Positions 45,013-55,751 of a DNA stretch of 64,000 bases are shown here, piece after piece (the stretch's first letter is position 1; every line of letters begins with the position of its first letter). A program made the position numbers and the translations under genes. The stretch is from the NCBI GenBank assembly GCA_002305415.1, contig DBQX01000003.1, positions 27,715 to 91,714 of the forward strand. The letters are read 5' to 3'. Source of the stretch: Actinomycetales bacterium UBA1383. GTDB taxonomy: Bacteria > Actinomycetota > Actinomycetes > Actinomycetales > Actinomycetaceae. The notes under the pieces are model-generated. The model ran no database searches. It saw only the letters and a list, made by a program, of their open reading frames with translations, and was not told the DNA's origin.

Positions 45013-45019
45013 CAGCCCT

Positions 45020-45718
45020 GTGGCCCAGACGACCCTGACTCGCAGCACTCGCGCCCGTGAAACCACGGTCGCCATGAAGATCCTCATGGCGGTCACCGGC
45101 GTGATCTTCGTCCTCTTCGTGCTGATGCACATGTACGGCAACCTCAAGATGTTCGCCGGTCCCGAGGCCTACAACGGGTACGCGGAGCACCTGCGGGAGT
45201 TCGGCGAGCCGATCCTGCCCCGTGAAGGCCTCCTCTGGATCCTGCGCGTGGCGCTCTTCACCTCGGTGGTCGTCCACGGCTACTCGGCGTTCTCGCTGTG
45301 GAACCGGGCGCGCAAGGCACGCGGCACCCCGTACGTCAACAAGCACCCGATCGCCACCTCCTACGCCGTCCGGACGATGCGCTGGGGCGGGGTGATCATC
45401 CTGGCGTTCGTCGTGTTCCACCTGCTGCACTTCACCACGCTCCACATCGAGATCGGCGGTGACTACCAGGCGCTCTCGCCCTATGAGCGCATGATCGTCT
45501 CGTTCGAGTTCTGGTGGCTGTGGCTGGCGTACCTCGTGGTGATGGTGACCCTCGCGTTCCACGTGCGCCACGGCGTCTGGTCCTCCCTCGCCACGTTCGG
45601 CGCGAACAAGAAGCGGCGCGAACGGGCGATCAACCTGGTGGCCATCCTCGCCGCCCTCCTGCTCGTGGTGGGCTTCATGCTCCCGCCGACGGCGATCCTG
45701 CTCGACTTCATCAACTGA
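45020..45718 (+). CDS. sdhC: Succinate dehydrogenase cytochrome b subunit
   Basis: A 232-residue membrane anchor of complex II with five predicted spans (about residues 20-40, 70-92, 120-142, 163-187 and 205-228). Heme-ligand histidines are expected among those in LFVLMHMYGNLKMF, VVVHGYSAF, FHLLHFTTLH and LAFHVRHG. A single anchor subunit with di-heme-type histidines is the form that transfers electrons to menaquinone. Start GTG at 45020. First gene of sdhCAB. Confidence 0.94.
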   Translation: MAQTTLTRSTRARETTVAMKILMAVTGVIFVLFVLMHMYGNLKMFAGPEAYNGYAEHLREFGEPILPREGLLWILRVALFTSVVVHGYSAFSLWNRARKARGTPYVNKHPIATSYAVRTMRWGGVIILAFVVFHLLHFTTLHIEIGGDYQALSPYERMIVSFEFWWLWLAYLVVMVTLAFHVRHGVWSSLATFGANKKRRERAINLVAILAALLLVVGFMLPPTAILLDFIN

Positions 45719-45730
45719 CCGAGGCGCACC

Positions 45731-47689
45731 ATGACAGAGACTCTCATCGCCGGCCTCTACCGCGAGGGCGCGACGATCGCCGACACCACCGCACCCACGG
45801 GACCCATCGCGGAGCGGTGGTCCACGCGCAAGTTCCAGGTCAAGCTGGTGAACCCGGCCAACCGCCGCAAGCTCTCGGTGATCGTGGTCGGGACCGGCCT
45901 CGCGGGCGGCGCCGCCGCCGCCACTCTCGGTGAACTGGGCTACCAGGTCAAGGCCTTCTGCTACCAGGACTCGCCCCGGCGCGCGCACTCAATCGCCGCC
46001 CAGGGCGGGATCAACGCCGCGAAGAACTACAAGAACGACAACGACTCGACGTACCGCCTGTTCTACGACACCGTCAAGGGCGGCGACTTCCGTGCCCGCG
46101 AGTCGAACGTGTACCGGCTCGCCGAGGTCTCGGCCGCCATCATCGACCAGTGCGTCGCACAGGGGGTGCCCTTCGCCCGCGAGTACGGCGGCATGCTCGA
46201 CAACCGCTCGTTCGGCGGCGTGCAGGTCTCCCGCACCTTCTACGCCCGCGGACAGACCGGCCAGCAGCTGCTCATCGGCGCCTACCAGGCCCTCCAGCGC
46301 CAGATCGCCGAGAAGACCGTCGCCATGTACAGCCGGCACGAGATGGTCGACCTGATCGTCGCCGACGGGCGAGCCCGCGGGATCATTGCCCGGGACATGG
46401 TGACCGGCGAGGTCGAGACGCACCTCGCCGACGCCGTCGTCCTCGCGACCGGTGGCTACGGGAACGTCTTCTTCCTCTCGACGAACGCGATGGGGTGTAA
46501 CGTCACCGCGGCGTGGCGTGCCCACCGCAAGGGCGCCTACTTCGGCAATCCCTGCTTCACGCAGATCCACCCCACCTGCATCCCCGTCTCGGGTGACTAC
46601 CAGTCGAAGCTCACCCTGATGAGCGAGTCGCTGCGGAACGACGGCCGTATCTGGGTGCCGAAGGACGCGGCGGACTGCGGCAAGGACCCCCGCGCCATCC
46701 CGGAGGAGGCGCGCGACTACTACCTCGAGCGGAAGTACCCGGCGTTCGGGAACCTCGTGCCTCGCGACATCGCCTCCCGCGCCGCGAAGCAGGTGTGCGA
46801 CGAGGGACGCGGGGTGGGCCCGGGTGGCCTCGGGGTCTACCTGGACTTCGCGGACGCCATCGCGCGCATGGGCGCGGCGGCGATCTCCGCGAAGTACGGC
46901 AACCTCTTCGACATGTACCAGCGGATCACGGGGGAGAACCCCTACGAGGTGCCGATGCGCATCTTCCCGGCGGTGCACTACACCATGGGTGGGTTGTGGG
47001 TGGACTACGACCTGCAGTCCACCATCCCCGGGTTGTTCGTGACCGGCGAGGCCAACTTCTCGGACCACGGCGCGAACCGGCTCGGGGCGTCCGCGCTCAT
47101 GCAGGGTCTGGCGGACGGCTACTACGTCCTGCCCGGCACGATCTCGAACTACCTCGCCGACGGTCCGTTCCCGAAGCTCGATGAGGACCACCCCGACGTG
47201 CTCGAGGCGAAGGAAGCCGTCCAGGGCAGGATCGACACGCTCCTCGCGCTCGACGGCACCCGCTCGGTGGACCACTTCCACAAGCGCCTCGGCCACATCA
47301 TGTGGGAGAAGTGCGGCATGGAACGCACCGAGGAAGGGCTCCGCGAGGCGATCGACGAGATCCGGGAGCTCCGGGACGAGTTCTGGCGCGACCTCAAGAT
47401 CGTCAGCAAGGCGACCGACCTGAACCAGGAGCTCGAACGGGCGGGACGCGTCGCCGACTTCCTCGAACTCGGCGAGCTGATGTGCATCGACGCCCTGCAC
47501 CGGCGGGAATCGTGCGGCGGCCATTTCCGTGCCGAGTCCCAGACGGAGGACGGCGAGGCGTTGCGCCATGACGAGGAGTACGCCTACGTCGCCGCGTGGG
47601 AGTTCACCGGGACAGGGGCCCCACCCGTCCTCCACAAGGAGGACCTCGTGTACGAGTACGTCGAGATGAAGCAGCGGAGCTACAAGTGA
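45731..47689 (+). CDS. sdhA: Succinate dehydrogenase flavoprotein subunit
   Basis: A 652-residue catalytic subunit oxidising succinate to fumarate. FAD-binding start [22 protein letters not shown], covalent FAD histidine His86 in [14 protein letters not shown], and the active-site region with [10 protein letters not shown] and [20 protein letters not shown]. Length fits the SdhA/FrdA group with a single b-type anchor. Twelve nt after sdhC. GTGA overlap with sdhB. Confidence 0.97.
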   Translation: MTETLIAGLYREGATIADTTAPTGPIAERWSTRKFQVKLVNPANRRKLSVIVVGTGLAGGAAAATLGELGYQVKAFCYQDSPRRAHSIAAQGGINAAKNYKNDNDSTYRLFYDTVKGGDFRARESNVYRLAEVSAAIIDQCVAQGVPFAREYGGMLDNRSFGGVQVSRTFYARGQTGQQLLIGAYQALQRQIAEKTVAMYSRHEMVDLIVADGRARGIIARDMVTGEVETHLADAVVLATGGYGNVFFLSTNAMGCNVTAAWRAHRKGAYFGNPCFTQIHPTCIPVSGDYQSKLTLMSESLRNDGRIWVPKDAADCGKDPRAIPEEARDYYLERKYPAFGNLVPRDIASRAAKQVCDEGRGVGPGGLGVYLDFADAIARMGAAAISAKYGNLFDMYQRITGENPYEVPMRIFPAVHYTMGGLWVDYDLQSTIPGLFVTGEANFSDHGANRLGASALMQGLADGYYVLPGTISNYLADGPFPKLDEDHPDVLEAKEAVQGRIDTLLALDGTRSVDHFHKRLGHIMWEKCGMERTEEGLREAIDEIRELRDEFWRDLKIVSKATDLNQELERAGRVADFLELGELMCIDALHRRESCGGHFRAESQTEDGEALRHDEEYAYVAAWEFTGTGAPPVLHKEDLVYEYVEMKQRSYK

Positions 47690-48429
47690 AGATCAGCCTC
47701 AACGTCTGGCGCCAGTCGGGACCGCACGCGCCCGGCCGGATGGTCTCGTACCAGTTGGTGGGACTCTCGGACCACATGTCCTTCCTCGAGATGCTCGACG
47801 TCCTCAACGAGGAGCTGTTCGCACGGGGAGAGGAGCCGGTGGCGTTCGACTCCGACTGCCGTGAGGGCATCTGCGGCATGTGCGGGCTCGTCATCAACGG
47901 CGTGGCGCACGGCCCGGAACGGACCACCACCTGCCAGCTGCACATGCGGAGCTTCAGGGACGGCGACACCATCACGGTGGAACCGTGGCGGGCCCACGCG
48001 TTCCCCATCATCAAGGACCTCGTGGTGGACCGCAGCGCCCTCGACCGGATCATCGAGGCGGGCGGCTACATCTCGGTGAACACGGGGGCCGCGCCGGACG
48101 CGCACGCCGTGCCCGTGCCGAAGCCGGACGCCGACCGCGCGTTCGAGGCCGCGGCGTGCATCGGCTGCGGCGCGTGCGTGGCCGCCTGCCCGAACGCCTC
48201 CGCCATGCTCTTCACCGCCGCCAAGGTCACCCATCTCGGCATGCTGCCGCAGGGACAGCCGGAGCGGGACGCGCGCGTGGTGAGCATGCTGAACCAGCAC
48301 GACGCCGAGGGCTTCGGCGGGTGCCAGAACATCGGTGAGTGTGCCGCGGTCTGCCCGAAGGAGATCCCCCTCGACGTCATCAGCCAGCTGAACCGCGACC
48401 TGTCGCGGTCATGGTGGCGCGGGCGCTGA
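47686..48429 (+). CDS. sdhB: Succinate dehydrogenase iron-sulfur subunit
   Basis: A 247-residue electron-transfer subunit. The [2Fe-2S] ligands lie in [11 protein letters not shown] and TTTCQL; the C-terminal domain has [15 protein letters not shown] and [16 protein letters not shown] for the [4Fe-4S] and [3Fe-4S] clusters. Start GTG overlapping the sdhA stop (GTGA). Confidence 0.97.
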   Translation: MKISLNVWRQSGPHAPGRMVSYQLVGLSDHMSFLEMLDVLNEELFARGEEPVAFDSDCREGICGMCGLVINGVAHGPERTTTCQLHMRSFRDGDTITVEPWRAHAFPIIKDLVVDRSALDRIIEAGGYISVNTGAAPDAHAVPVPKPDADRAFEAAACIGCGACVAACPNASAMLFTAAKVTHLGMLPQGQPERDARVVSMLNQHDAEGFGGCQNIGECAAVCPKEIPLDVISQLNRDLSRSWWRGR

Positions 48430-48456
48430 GGGAACCGCCACCGCGAGCAGGCAGCC

Positions 48457-48462
48457 TAGAAT
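48457..48462 (+). promoter_or_regulatory. -10 box of tsaD, leaderless arrangement
   Basis: TAGAAT ends 7 nt before the GTG at 48470. It overlaps an in-frame ATG at 48461, which therefore cannot be the start of this transcript. Confidence 0.6.
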
Positions 48463-48469
48463 GGCCCCT

Positions 48470-49513
48470 GTGCTGGAACCACTGGTGCTGGGGATCGAAT
48501 CGACCTGCGACGAGACGGGCGTGGCGCTCGTCCGTGGCCGGACCCTGCTCGCCGACGTGACCGCGACCTCGATGGACGAGTTCGCCCGCTTCGGTGGGAT
48601 CGTCCCGGAGATCGCGTCGCGTGCCCACCTCGAGTCCCTCATCCCGACCCTGACGGCCGCCCTCGACCGGGCCGGCGTGACGCTCGACGACGTGGACGCC
48701 GTCGCCGTCGCCGCGGGCCCCGGCCTCATCGGCTCGCTCACGGTGGGCACGGCCGCCGCGAAGGCCCTCGCGGTCGCCACCGGCAGGCCGGTCTACGGCG
48801 TCAACCACATCATCGGGCACGTGGCGGTCGACGAACTCGTGAACGGGCCCTTCCCGGAGTCGTTCATCGCGCTCGTGGTCTCCGGCGGCCACACCTCCCT
48901 GCTCGCGGTGGAGGACATCGCCACCGGGGTCACGGAACTCGGGTCCACCCTGGACGACGCCGCCGGGGAGGCCTTCGACAAGGTGGGGCGCCTCCTTGGC
49001 CTGCCCTACCCCGGCGGCCCCCACATCGACCGCCTCGCGCAGCAGGGGGACCGGGAGGCGATCCGGTTCCCGCGCGGCCTGACCGCCGGCAAGGACAAGG
49101 AGCGGCACCGCTACGAGTTCTCCTTCTCGGGCCTCAAGACCGCGGTGGCTCGCTACGTGGAGTCGCTCCAGGACGAGGGCACGCCCTTGCCAGCGGAGGA
49201 CATCGCCGCCTCCTTCTCCGAGGCGGTGAACGACGTGCTGACGCGCAAGGCGTTCGAGGCCTGCCAGTCCCTCGGGGCCCGGACGCTCGTCATCGGGGGC
49301 GGCTTCTCGGCCAACTCGCGGCTGCGGGAGCTGGCCCGGGAGCGGGCGGCCGAGTACGGCATCGAGGTGCGCATCCCGCCGATCCGCTTCTGCACCGACA
49401 ACGGCGCCATGATCGCCGCGCTCGGCTCTGCCCTGGTGCGCGCCGGCGTCGCCCCCTCACCTCTCGACTTCGCCAACGACTCCGGGATGTCGCTCAGCCA
49501 GACCCACGTCTGA
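48470..49513 (+). CDS. tsaD: tRNA N6-adenosine threonylcarbamoyltransferase TsaD
   Basis: A 347-residue metalloenzyme that attaches the threonylcarbamoyl group to A37 of t[18 protein letters not shown] at the start, the metal site HIIGHV (His-x3-His), SGGHTSLL, and [18 protein letters not shown] are typical. The GTG at 48470 is chosen; the ATG nine bases upstream lies within the predicted -10 box. Separated from its partner genes by sdhCAB. Confidence 0.95.
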   Translation: MLEPLVLGIESTCDETGVALVRGRTLLADVTATSMDEFARFGGIVPEIASRAHLESLIPTLTAALDRAGVTLDDVDAVAVAAGPGLIGSLTVGTAAAKALAVATGRPVYGVNHIIGHVAVDELVNGPFPESFIALVVSGGHTSLLAVEDIATGVTELGSTLDDAAGEAFDKVGRLLGLPYPGGPHIDRLAQQGDREAIRFPRGLTAGKDKERHRYEFSFSGLKTAVARYVESLQDEGTPLPAEDIAASFSEAVNDVLTRKAFEACQSLGARTLVIGGGFSANSRLRELARERAAEYGIEVRIPPIRFCTDNGAMIAALGSALVRAGVAPSPLDFANDSGMSLSQTHV

Positions 49514-49516
49514 GCG

Positions 49517-50650
49517 TCACGAGGGACGGCCCAGCTTCATCTCCGTGACGAGCTGGCGCACCACCGCCTCCATACTGCCGCCCTCCTGGTGGGCGCGATG
49601 CTGCCGCTGGTAGGAGGCGCCCTTCTCGAGGATCACGTGGACGAGCCGGAGTTCCCCGGCGCACCCGAGATCCTCCGCGACGGGTACGAGCTCCTCCACC
49701 ATCCGCGCGACCGTGTCGGTGACCAGCTCCTCGTGCGCCGCGGCGTCCGTGATGAGGATGGCGTCCATCCCGTAACGAGCCGACCGCCACTTGTTCTCGG
49801 CCACGAACCACTGCGGCAGGCGGGGGAGGGGCTCGCCGGCGTCGTACAGCCGGGAGAAGTGCTCCACCAGGCAGTGGGTGAGGGCGGCCAGGGCCCGGAG
49901 CTCGGTGATGTTCGTGGGGGCGTCGCAGACGCGCACCTCGATGGTGCCGAGCAACGGCGACGGCCGGATGTCCCAGCGGACCTCGGAGAAGTCGTCGATG
50001 ACCCCGGTGGTGAGCATGTCGCGGTGGTACGCCTCCAGGCCCTGCCAGTTGTCGAACTGGTGCGGAACACCGGCGGTCGGAAGCTGCTGGAACATCATCG
50101 CCCTGTTCGAGGCGTACCCCGTGTCCCGGTTCGACCAGAAGGGCGAGGAGGCGGACAGCGCCTGGAGGTGCGCGTGCCGGGTCATCAGGGCGTTGAGGAG
50201 CGGGATGACCTTTGCCCGGTCCTCGATCCCCACGTGCACGTGCACCCCGAAGAGCAACATCTGCTGCCCCCAGTAGCGGGTGCGGTCCACGAGCCGCGCG
50301 TAGCGGTCCTTGTTGGTGACCCGCTGGTACAGCGGGTTCGCGAAGGGGTGCGTGCCCGCCGTGGCCAGCTCCAGCCGGAGGCGTGCCATGACGGGGGCGA
50401 GCTCCGCGATCGTGCGCTCGAGGTCCGCGACCGCCCCGCCGACGGTGCGTGAGGGCGAGGAGACGACTTCCACGGTGTTCAGCATCAGCTCATGGTGGAT
50501 GTGGGGATGCCTCGCGCCGTCCGGGCCCGTCATCGCGGCGATGACCGCCTCCGCGCACTGGCGCAGGTCCAGGGAGTCCGCGTCGATCAGCTGGAGTTCC
50601 CACTCGAGGCCGATCGTCGAGCGTTCCGACGGGGTGAAGGGCAGGCTCAT
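49517..50650 (-). CDS. Carboxylate-amine ligase, glutamate-cysteine ligase type 2 (YbdK-like)
   Basis: A 377-residue ATP-dependent ligase of the GCS2 family. TIGLEWELQLID (12-23), HHELMLNTVEVVSSP, GTHPFANP and GVHVHVGIEDRAK are conserved. Family members join glutamate to cysteine or other amines; YbdK has weak activity, and actinobacteria mostly use mycothiol, so the physiological substrate is not known. It overlaps the upstream methyltransferase gene by four bases (ATGA) and converges on tsaD with a 3-nt gap. Confidence 0.87.
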   Translation of the reverse strand: MSLPFTPSERSTIGLEWELQLIDADSLDLRQCAEAVIAAMTGPDGARHPHIHHELMLNTVEVVSSPSRTVGGAVADLERTIAELAPVMARLRLELATAGTHPFANPLYQRVTNKDRYARLVDRTRYWGQQMLLFGVHVHVGIEDRAKVIPLLNALMTRHAHLQALSASSPFWSNRDTGYASNRAMMFQQLPTAGVPHQFDNWQGLEAYHRDMLTTGVIDDFSEVRWDIRPSPLLGTIEVRVCDAPTNITELRALAALTHCLVEHFSRLYDAGEPLPRLPQWFVAENKWRSARYGMDAILITDAAAHEELVTDTVARMVEELVPVAEDLGCAGELRLVHVILEKGASYQRQHRAHQEGGSMEAVVRQLVTEMKLGRPS

Positions 50651-51861
50651 GGCACCATCGTGCCCGGTCGGCCGGTCACCCGTCGGACGATGACGGCGCT
50701 GTGTCTGCCCTGCAACCGCGTCAGGATGACCACCGCCTCCTCGTCCCCGCGCAGCCGCAGCTGGCCGCGCAGCCGGTCAGGATCGACGTCGACACCCCTC
50801 TTCTTGATCTCGAGGCGGCCGACTCCCCGGGCAGCCAGGTGGGCTGCGAGCCGCTTCGTGGAGAAGGGGAGGTGGTCGAGCACCTCGAAGGCCTCGGCAA
50901 AGGGCGTGGGAGCCAGCTGGTCGCCCGTGAGGTAGGCGATCGCGTCGCTCACCGGCGCGGCGTCGAGCTGCTCGGCGAGCAGGGCGACGCCCCCCGCGCG
51001 GATCACCGCGCCATCCGGCTCGTGCAGGTAACGGCGGAGCGGTCCGGGGGGCAGCTGGCGAGCGGGAGAGTGGACGTCGTCGGTGCACCGGAGCGTCGCG
51101 CCGCGCCCGGCGGCGTCGATGACGAGGGCACTCCGTCCGGGCCGCTCGGTGAGCGGTCCGAACCAGACGCCAGCCTCGACGACGTCGCCGCCGACGCTCA
51201 CCCACTCGGCGTGGGCGTCGCCGGGCAGGTGGTGGTGGCCGACGCCCGGCGCGACCTTCACGCCGAGCGCCGGGACGCGCTCGCGAAGCCCGAACACCCG
51301 GGGGAGGGGCGGTGACCACGCCTCGGGGTCGAACACTCGCCCGCGTGGGCCGCGCCTGGCCGGGTCCGCGAACACGCCGTCGTACGGCTCGAGGTCGTGG
51401 CTGAGCGCATCACCGTGCACCACCCGGGCGTCCGGGAACGCCATGAGGTTCACGGTGGCGAGGGCAGCCGTCGTCTCGTCCAGTTCGACGCCGTCGACGG
51501 CGATCCCCAGGGCCGCGAGCGCGAGCGCGTCGCCGCCGAGTCCGCAGCCGAGGTCGGCGACTCGGGAGCATCCGGCGCGCCGGTAGCGATCGGCGTGCCG
51601 GGCGGCCACCACGAGGCGGGTGGCCTGCTGCAGGCCCTCCTCCGTGAACAGCATCCGGGATGCGAAGTCCCCGAACTTGGCGCGTGCCCGTTCGCGGAGG
51701 CGCTGCTGCGTCAACGCCGCGGCGACCAGCTCGGGGTCATGGCCGGCTGCCCGGAGCCGGAGGTTGAGACGGTCGGCCTCGGCGGCGTCGTAGGGCGGGA
51801 GGGAGGCGAGCAGCTCCCAGCCCTCCGGCGTGAGGAGCCGTCGCAGCCCTGCGGTTCTCAT
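50647..51861 (-). CDS. Class I SAM-dependent methyltransferase with THUMP-like C-terminal domain
   Basis: A 404-residue protein. An N-terminal helical part (FGDFASRMLFTEEGLQQAT) is followed by a Rossmann methyltransferase with the SAM site VADLGCGLGGDALALA (about 100-115) and DGVFADPARRG, an NPPY-like position. The C-terminal part ends with LEIKKRGVDVDPDRLRGQLRLRG, the THUMP-like domain. Related proteins are annotated as RNA methyltransferases, target unknown. Same transcript as the carboxylate-amine ligase. Confidence 0.82.
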   Translation of the reverse strand: MRTAGLRRLLTPEGWELLASLPPYDAAEADRLNLRLRAAGHDPELVAAALTQQRLRERARAKFGDFASRMLFTEEGLQQATRLVVAARHADRYRRAGCSRVADLGCGLGGDALALAALGIAVDGVELDETTAALATVNLMAFPDARVVHGDALSHDLEPYDGVFADPARRGPRGRVFDPEAWSPPLPRVFGLRERVPALGVKVAPGVGHHHLPGDAHAEWVSVGGDVVEAGVWFGPLTERPGRSALVIDAAGRGATLRCTDDVHSPARQLPPGPLRRYLHEPDGAVIRAGGVALLAEQLDAAPVSDAIAYLTGDQLAPTPFAEAFEVLDHLPFSTKRLAAHLAARGVGRLEIKKRGVDVDPDRLRGQLRLRGDEEAVVILTRLQGRHSAVIVRRVTGRPGTMVP

Positions 51862-51898
51862 CGCGCCATTCTCGCATCCCCGGTGCGGTGCGCCATGC

Positions 51899-51925
51899 CT
51901 AGCACTCGCCTTGACCGAGTGCTAA
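51899..51925 (+). promoter_or_regulatory. CIRCE element (HrcA operator) of groES
   Basis: CTAGCACTC (51899-51907), 9-nt spacer, GAGTGCTAA (51917-51925). This matches TTAGCACTC-N9-GAGTGCTAA at all but the first base. It overlaps the -35 box of the groES promoter, as expected for HrcA repression released on heat shock. Confidence 0.92.
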
Positions 51926-51939
51926 CCCCGTCATAGATT
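51911..51939 (+). promoter_or_regulatory. Promoter of groES
   Basis: -35 TTGACC (51911-51916), 17-bp spacer, -10 TAGATT (51934-51939). Gives a leader of about 105 nt. Confidence 0.75.
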
Positions 51940-52051
51940 GGTCCGTGGACGCGGACCTCGGTCCGCGTGGGTGCTGGGCTTCGACCCCCGCGACGGCGGA
52001 GCGCATCACCCGGCAGTCGAACATCTGGAATCACAGGAAGGGGAGGTCCGC

Positions 52052-52348
52052 GTGTCGGTCTCCATCAAGCCCCTCGAGGACCGCGTGGTCGTGCAGACCC
52101 TCGAGGCCGAAACCACCACTGCGTCCGGTCTCGTCATCCCGGACACCGCCAAGGAGAAGCCCCAGGAGGGCGTTGTCGTCGCGATCGGCCCCGGCCGGGT
52201 CGACGACAAGGGGAACCGGGTGCCGCTCGACGTCGCAGTCGGCGACGTCGTCATCTACTCCAAGTACGGCGGCACCGAGGTGAAGTACCGCGGCGAGGAG
52301 TACCTCATCCTCTCGGCGCGTGACCTGCTGGCGATCGTCGAGAAGTGA
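52052..52348 (+). CDS. groES: Co-chaperonin GroES
   Basis: A 98-residue heptameric lid of the chaperonin. [42 protein letters not shown] contains the mobile loop ([11 protein letters not shown]) that docks Gro[22 protein letters not shown] is conserved. Start GTG with GGGAGG upstream. No groEL follows; a terminator does. Confidence 0.97.
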   Translation: MSVSIKPLEDRVVVQTLEAETTTASGLVIPDTAKEKPQEGVVVAIGPGRVDDKGNRVPLDVAVGDVVIYSKYGGTEVKYRGEEYLILSARDLLAIVEK

Positions 52349-52362
52349 CGCAGTCCTGACAA

Positions 52363-52389
52363 GAAGGCCCCGGTTCTTCCGGGGCCTTC
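52363..52389 (+). terminator. Terminator after groES
   Basis: A perfect 11-bp stem (52363-52373 with 52379-52389) around TTCTT. Also placed to end the convergent whiD transcript. Confidence 0.75.
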
Positions 52390-52433
52390 CTCATTCCCGC
52401 GGGTGGCCACCACATTCCGGTGGGGGTGTCACC

Positions 52434-52727
52434 TCACGCGGTGCGCGTCTTGCGCCGGGCGAGGAGGATCTCGCGCCGCTCGTCCTCGGTCAGCCCGCCC
52501 CACACGCCGTACGGTTCCTGGACGGAGAGGGCGTGCTCACGGCATTCGAGGAGGACCGGGCACTTGGCACAGATGGCCTTGGCAGCCTCGTCGCGGCGAC
52601 GGCGGGTGCCGCCGCGTTCGCCCTCGGGGTGGAAGAAGATCTCCGGGTCCGCTTCCCGGCAGAGTCCCTTGTACTGCCACTCCCACAGCTCCATCAACGG
52701 GCCCGGGAGTCGGGTAATCTCGGCCAT
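52434..52727 (-). CDS. whiD: WhiB-family transcriptional regulator, WhiD/WhiB3 type
   Basis: A 97-residue iron-sulfur regulator. Four cluster cysteines (Cys23, Cys53, Cys56, Cys62) and the GVWGG turn (74-78), followed by a basic C-terminal part (RREILLARRKTRTA). AEITRLPGPLMELWEWQ and FFHPEGERG place it with Streptomyces WhiD / M. tuberculosis WhiB3 rather than other WhiB groups; these bind the sigma factor region 4 and respond to redox or development. The ATG at 52727 is preferred over the GTG directly before it because it gives the WhiD N-terminus. Next to guaB, as in Streptomyces. Confidence 0.9.
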   Translation of the reverse strand: MAEITRLPGPLMELWEWQYKGLCREADPEIFFHPEGERGGTRRRRDEAAKAICAKCPVLLECREHALSVQEPYGVWGGLTEDERREILLARRKTRTA

Positions 52728-52865
52728 CACGCCTTCTCTCTGGCCTGCCGGGGTGCGGCGAGCCAGCGGTGGTTGTTCGCACGGACGGAGGACGGCCTCG
52801 TGGGCCGTGCGCCGTCTCCAGTGGTCGGTCGGGGGACGCTGTGAGTTCGTATACAGCCGTCATTC

Positions 52866-52895
52866 AATGTAGTGTCACCAAGGTCACAAATGCAA
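52866..52895 (-). promoter_or_regulatory. Promoter of whiD with CRP-like dyad in the spacer
   Basis: On the minus strand, -35 TTGCAT (52895-52890), 18-bp spacer, -10 TACATT (52871-52866). The spacer holds TGTCACCAAGGTCACA (52873-52888 on the plus strand), which matches the CRP consensus TGTGA-N6-TCACA at 9 of 10 defined positions. A regulator bound here would block RNA polymerase. Confidence 0.5.
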
Positions 52896-52972
52896 GGATC
52901 CCTCATTTCCCCGGAGGTTTAGGGCGTTCTGTGCGCGGCGGACGCGCCAGGGGGTCAGGATCCCGCGGCGGC

Positions 52973-54478
<1,506 letters not shown>

Positions 54479-54519
54479 CGGTCCGTGGAGCCTCACGCCT
54501 GACCGCTCCCACCTCCCGC

Positions 54520-54525
54520 TAGCAT
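54520..54525 (+). promoter_or_regulatory. -10 box of guaB3, leaderless arrangement
   Basis: TAGCAT ends 6 nt before the guaB3 GTG. A run of G lies between, but it is too close to the start to act as a normal ribosome binding site. Confidence 0.55.
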
Positions 54526-54531
54526 CGGGGG

Positions 54532-55656
54532 GTGAGCACCGAAGTCGAGATCGGCCGCGGCAAGCGCGGCAGGCGCGCGTACGCCTTTGATGACATCGCG
54601 ATCGTCCCCTCCCGCCGCACCCGGGATCCGGAGGACATCAACGTCAGCTGGCAGATCGACGCCTTCCACGTGGGGATGCCCGTCATGGGAGCCCCGATGG
54701 ATTCCGCGATGTCGCCCGCGACCTGCATCGAGATCGGGCGCCTCGGCGGGATCGGTGTGCTGAACCTCGAGGGCCTGTGGACCCGGTACGACGACCCCGG
54801 GCCACTCCTCGACGAGATCGCCGGCCTCGAGCCGGGGGGCGCGACTGCCCGCATGCAGCAGATCTACGCCGAGCCGGTCAAGCCTGAGCTGATCACCCGC
54901 CGCCTCGCCGAGATCAGGGCCGCCGGCGTCACCGTCACCGGAGCCCTGAGCCCCCAGCGGACCCAGGAGTTCTGGCGGACGGTCGTCGAGGCGGGAGTGG
55001 ACCTGTTCGTGATCCGCGGAACCACCGTGTCCGCCGAGCATGTCTCCTCCACACGGGAACCGCTCAACCTGAAGCGCTTCATCTACGAACTCGACGTCCC
55101 GGTGATCGTCGGTGGGGCGGCGTCCTACATGGCCGCGCTCCACCTGATGCGGACCGGTGCCGCGGGAGTGCTCGTCGGCTTCGGGGGCGGCGCCGCGCAC
55201 ACCACGCGGCAGGCCCTCGGGATCCAGGCGCCCATGGCGACCGCCGTCGCCGACGTCGCGGCCGCCCGCCGCGACTACCTGGACGAGTCGGGTGGGCGGT
55301 ACGTGCACGTCATCGCCGACGGCGCCGTGAGCCGCAGCGGGGACCTCATCAAGGCGATCGCCTGCGGGGCGGACGCGGTGATGATGGGTGCGGCCCTCTC
55401 GCGCGCCTCCGAGGCCCCGGGGAAGGGCTGGCACTGGGGAATGGAGGCCCACCACGCGTTCCTGCCGCGTGGCGAGCGCGTGCGCGTGGGAACCGTCGGG
55501 CCCATGGAGGAGATCCTGCACGGGCCGTCCAGCGTCGCCGACGGCACGACCAACATGATGGGCGCCCTCCGGCGCGCGATGGCCACGTCGGGCTACTCGG
55601 ACGTCAAGGAGTTCCAGCGCGTCGAGGTCGTGGTGGCCCCGTACCAGCACCAGTAG
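54532..55656 (+). CDS. guaB3: GuaB3-family IMP dehydrogenase-related protein
   Basis: A 374-residue TIM-barrel protein of the IMPDH/GMP reductase superfamily without CBS domains. The loop that carries the catalytic cysteine in IMPDH (GSICTTR) reads GGAAHTTRQ here, with His223 in the Cys position. Nucleotide-binding segments such as [27 protein letters not shown] are intact. GuaB3 proteins are conserved beside guaB in actinobacteria; I recall a report of GMP reductase activity for a cyanobacterial GuaB3, but the loss of the cysteine leaves activity here open. Confidence 0.9.
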   Translation: MSTEVEIGRGKRGRRAYAFDDIAIVPSRRTRDPEDINVSWQIDAFHVGMPVMGAPMDSAMSPATCIEIGRLGGIGVLNLEGLWTRYDDPGPLLDEIAGLEPGGATARMQQIYAEPVKPELITRRLAEIRAAGVTVTGALSPQRTQEFWRTVVEAGVDLFVIRGTTVSAEHVSSTREPLNLKRFIYELDVPVIVGGAASYMAALHLMRTGAAGVLVGFGGGAAHTTRQALGIQAPMATAVADVAAARRDYLDESGGRYVHVIADGAVSRSGDLIKAIACGADAVMMGAALSRASEAPGKGWHWGMEAHHAFLPRGERVRVGTVGPMEEILHGPSSVADGTTNMMGALRRAMATSGYSDVKEFQRVEVVVAPYQHQ

Positions 55657-55751
55657 CGAGCTGGGGGCCTCCAAACGCGCGGCTCGCAGGTGAGGCATTT
55701 GGGACACTGGGGCGACGCTTCCGAACCGAAGCAGTGCCGTCAGGAGGAACA

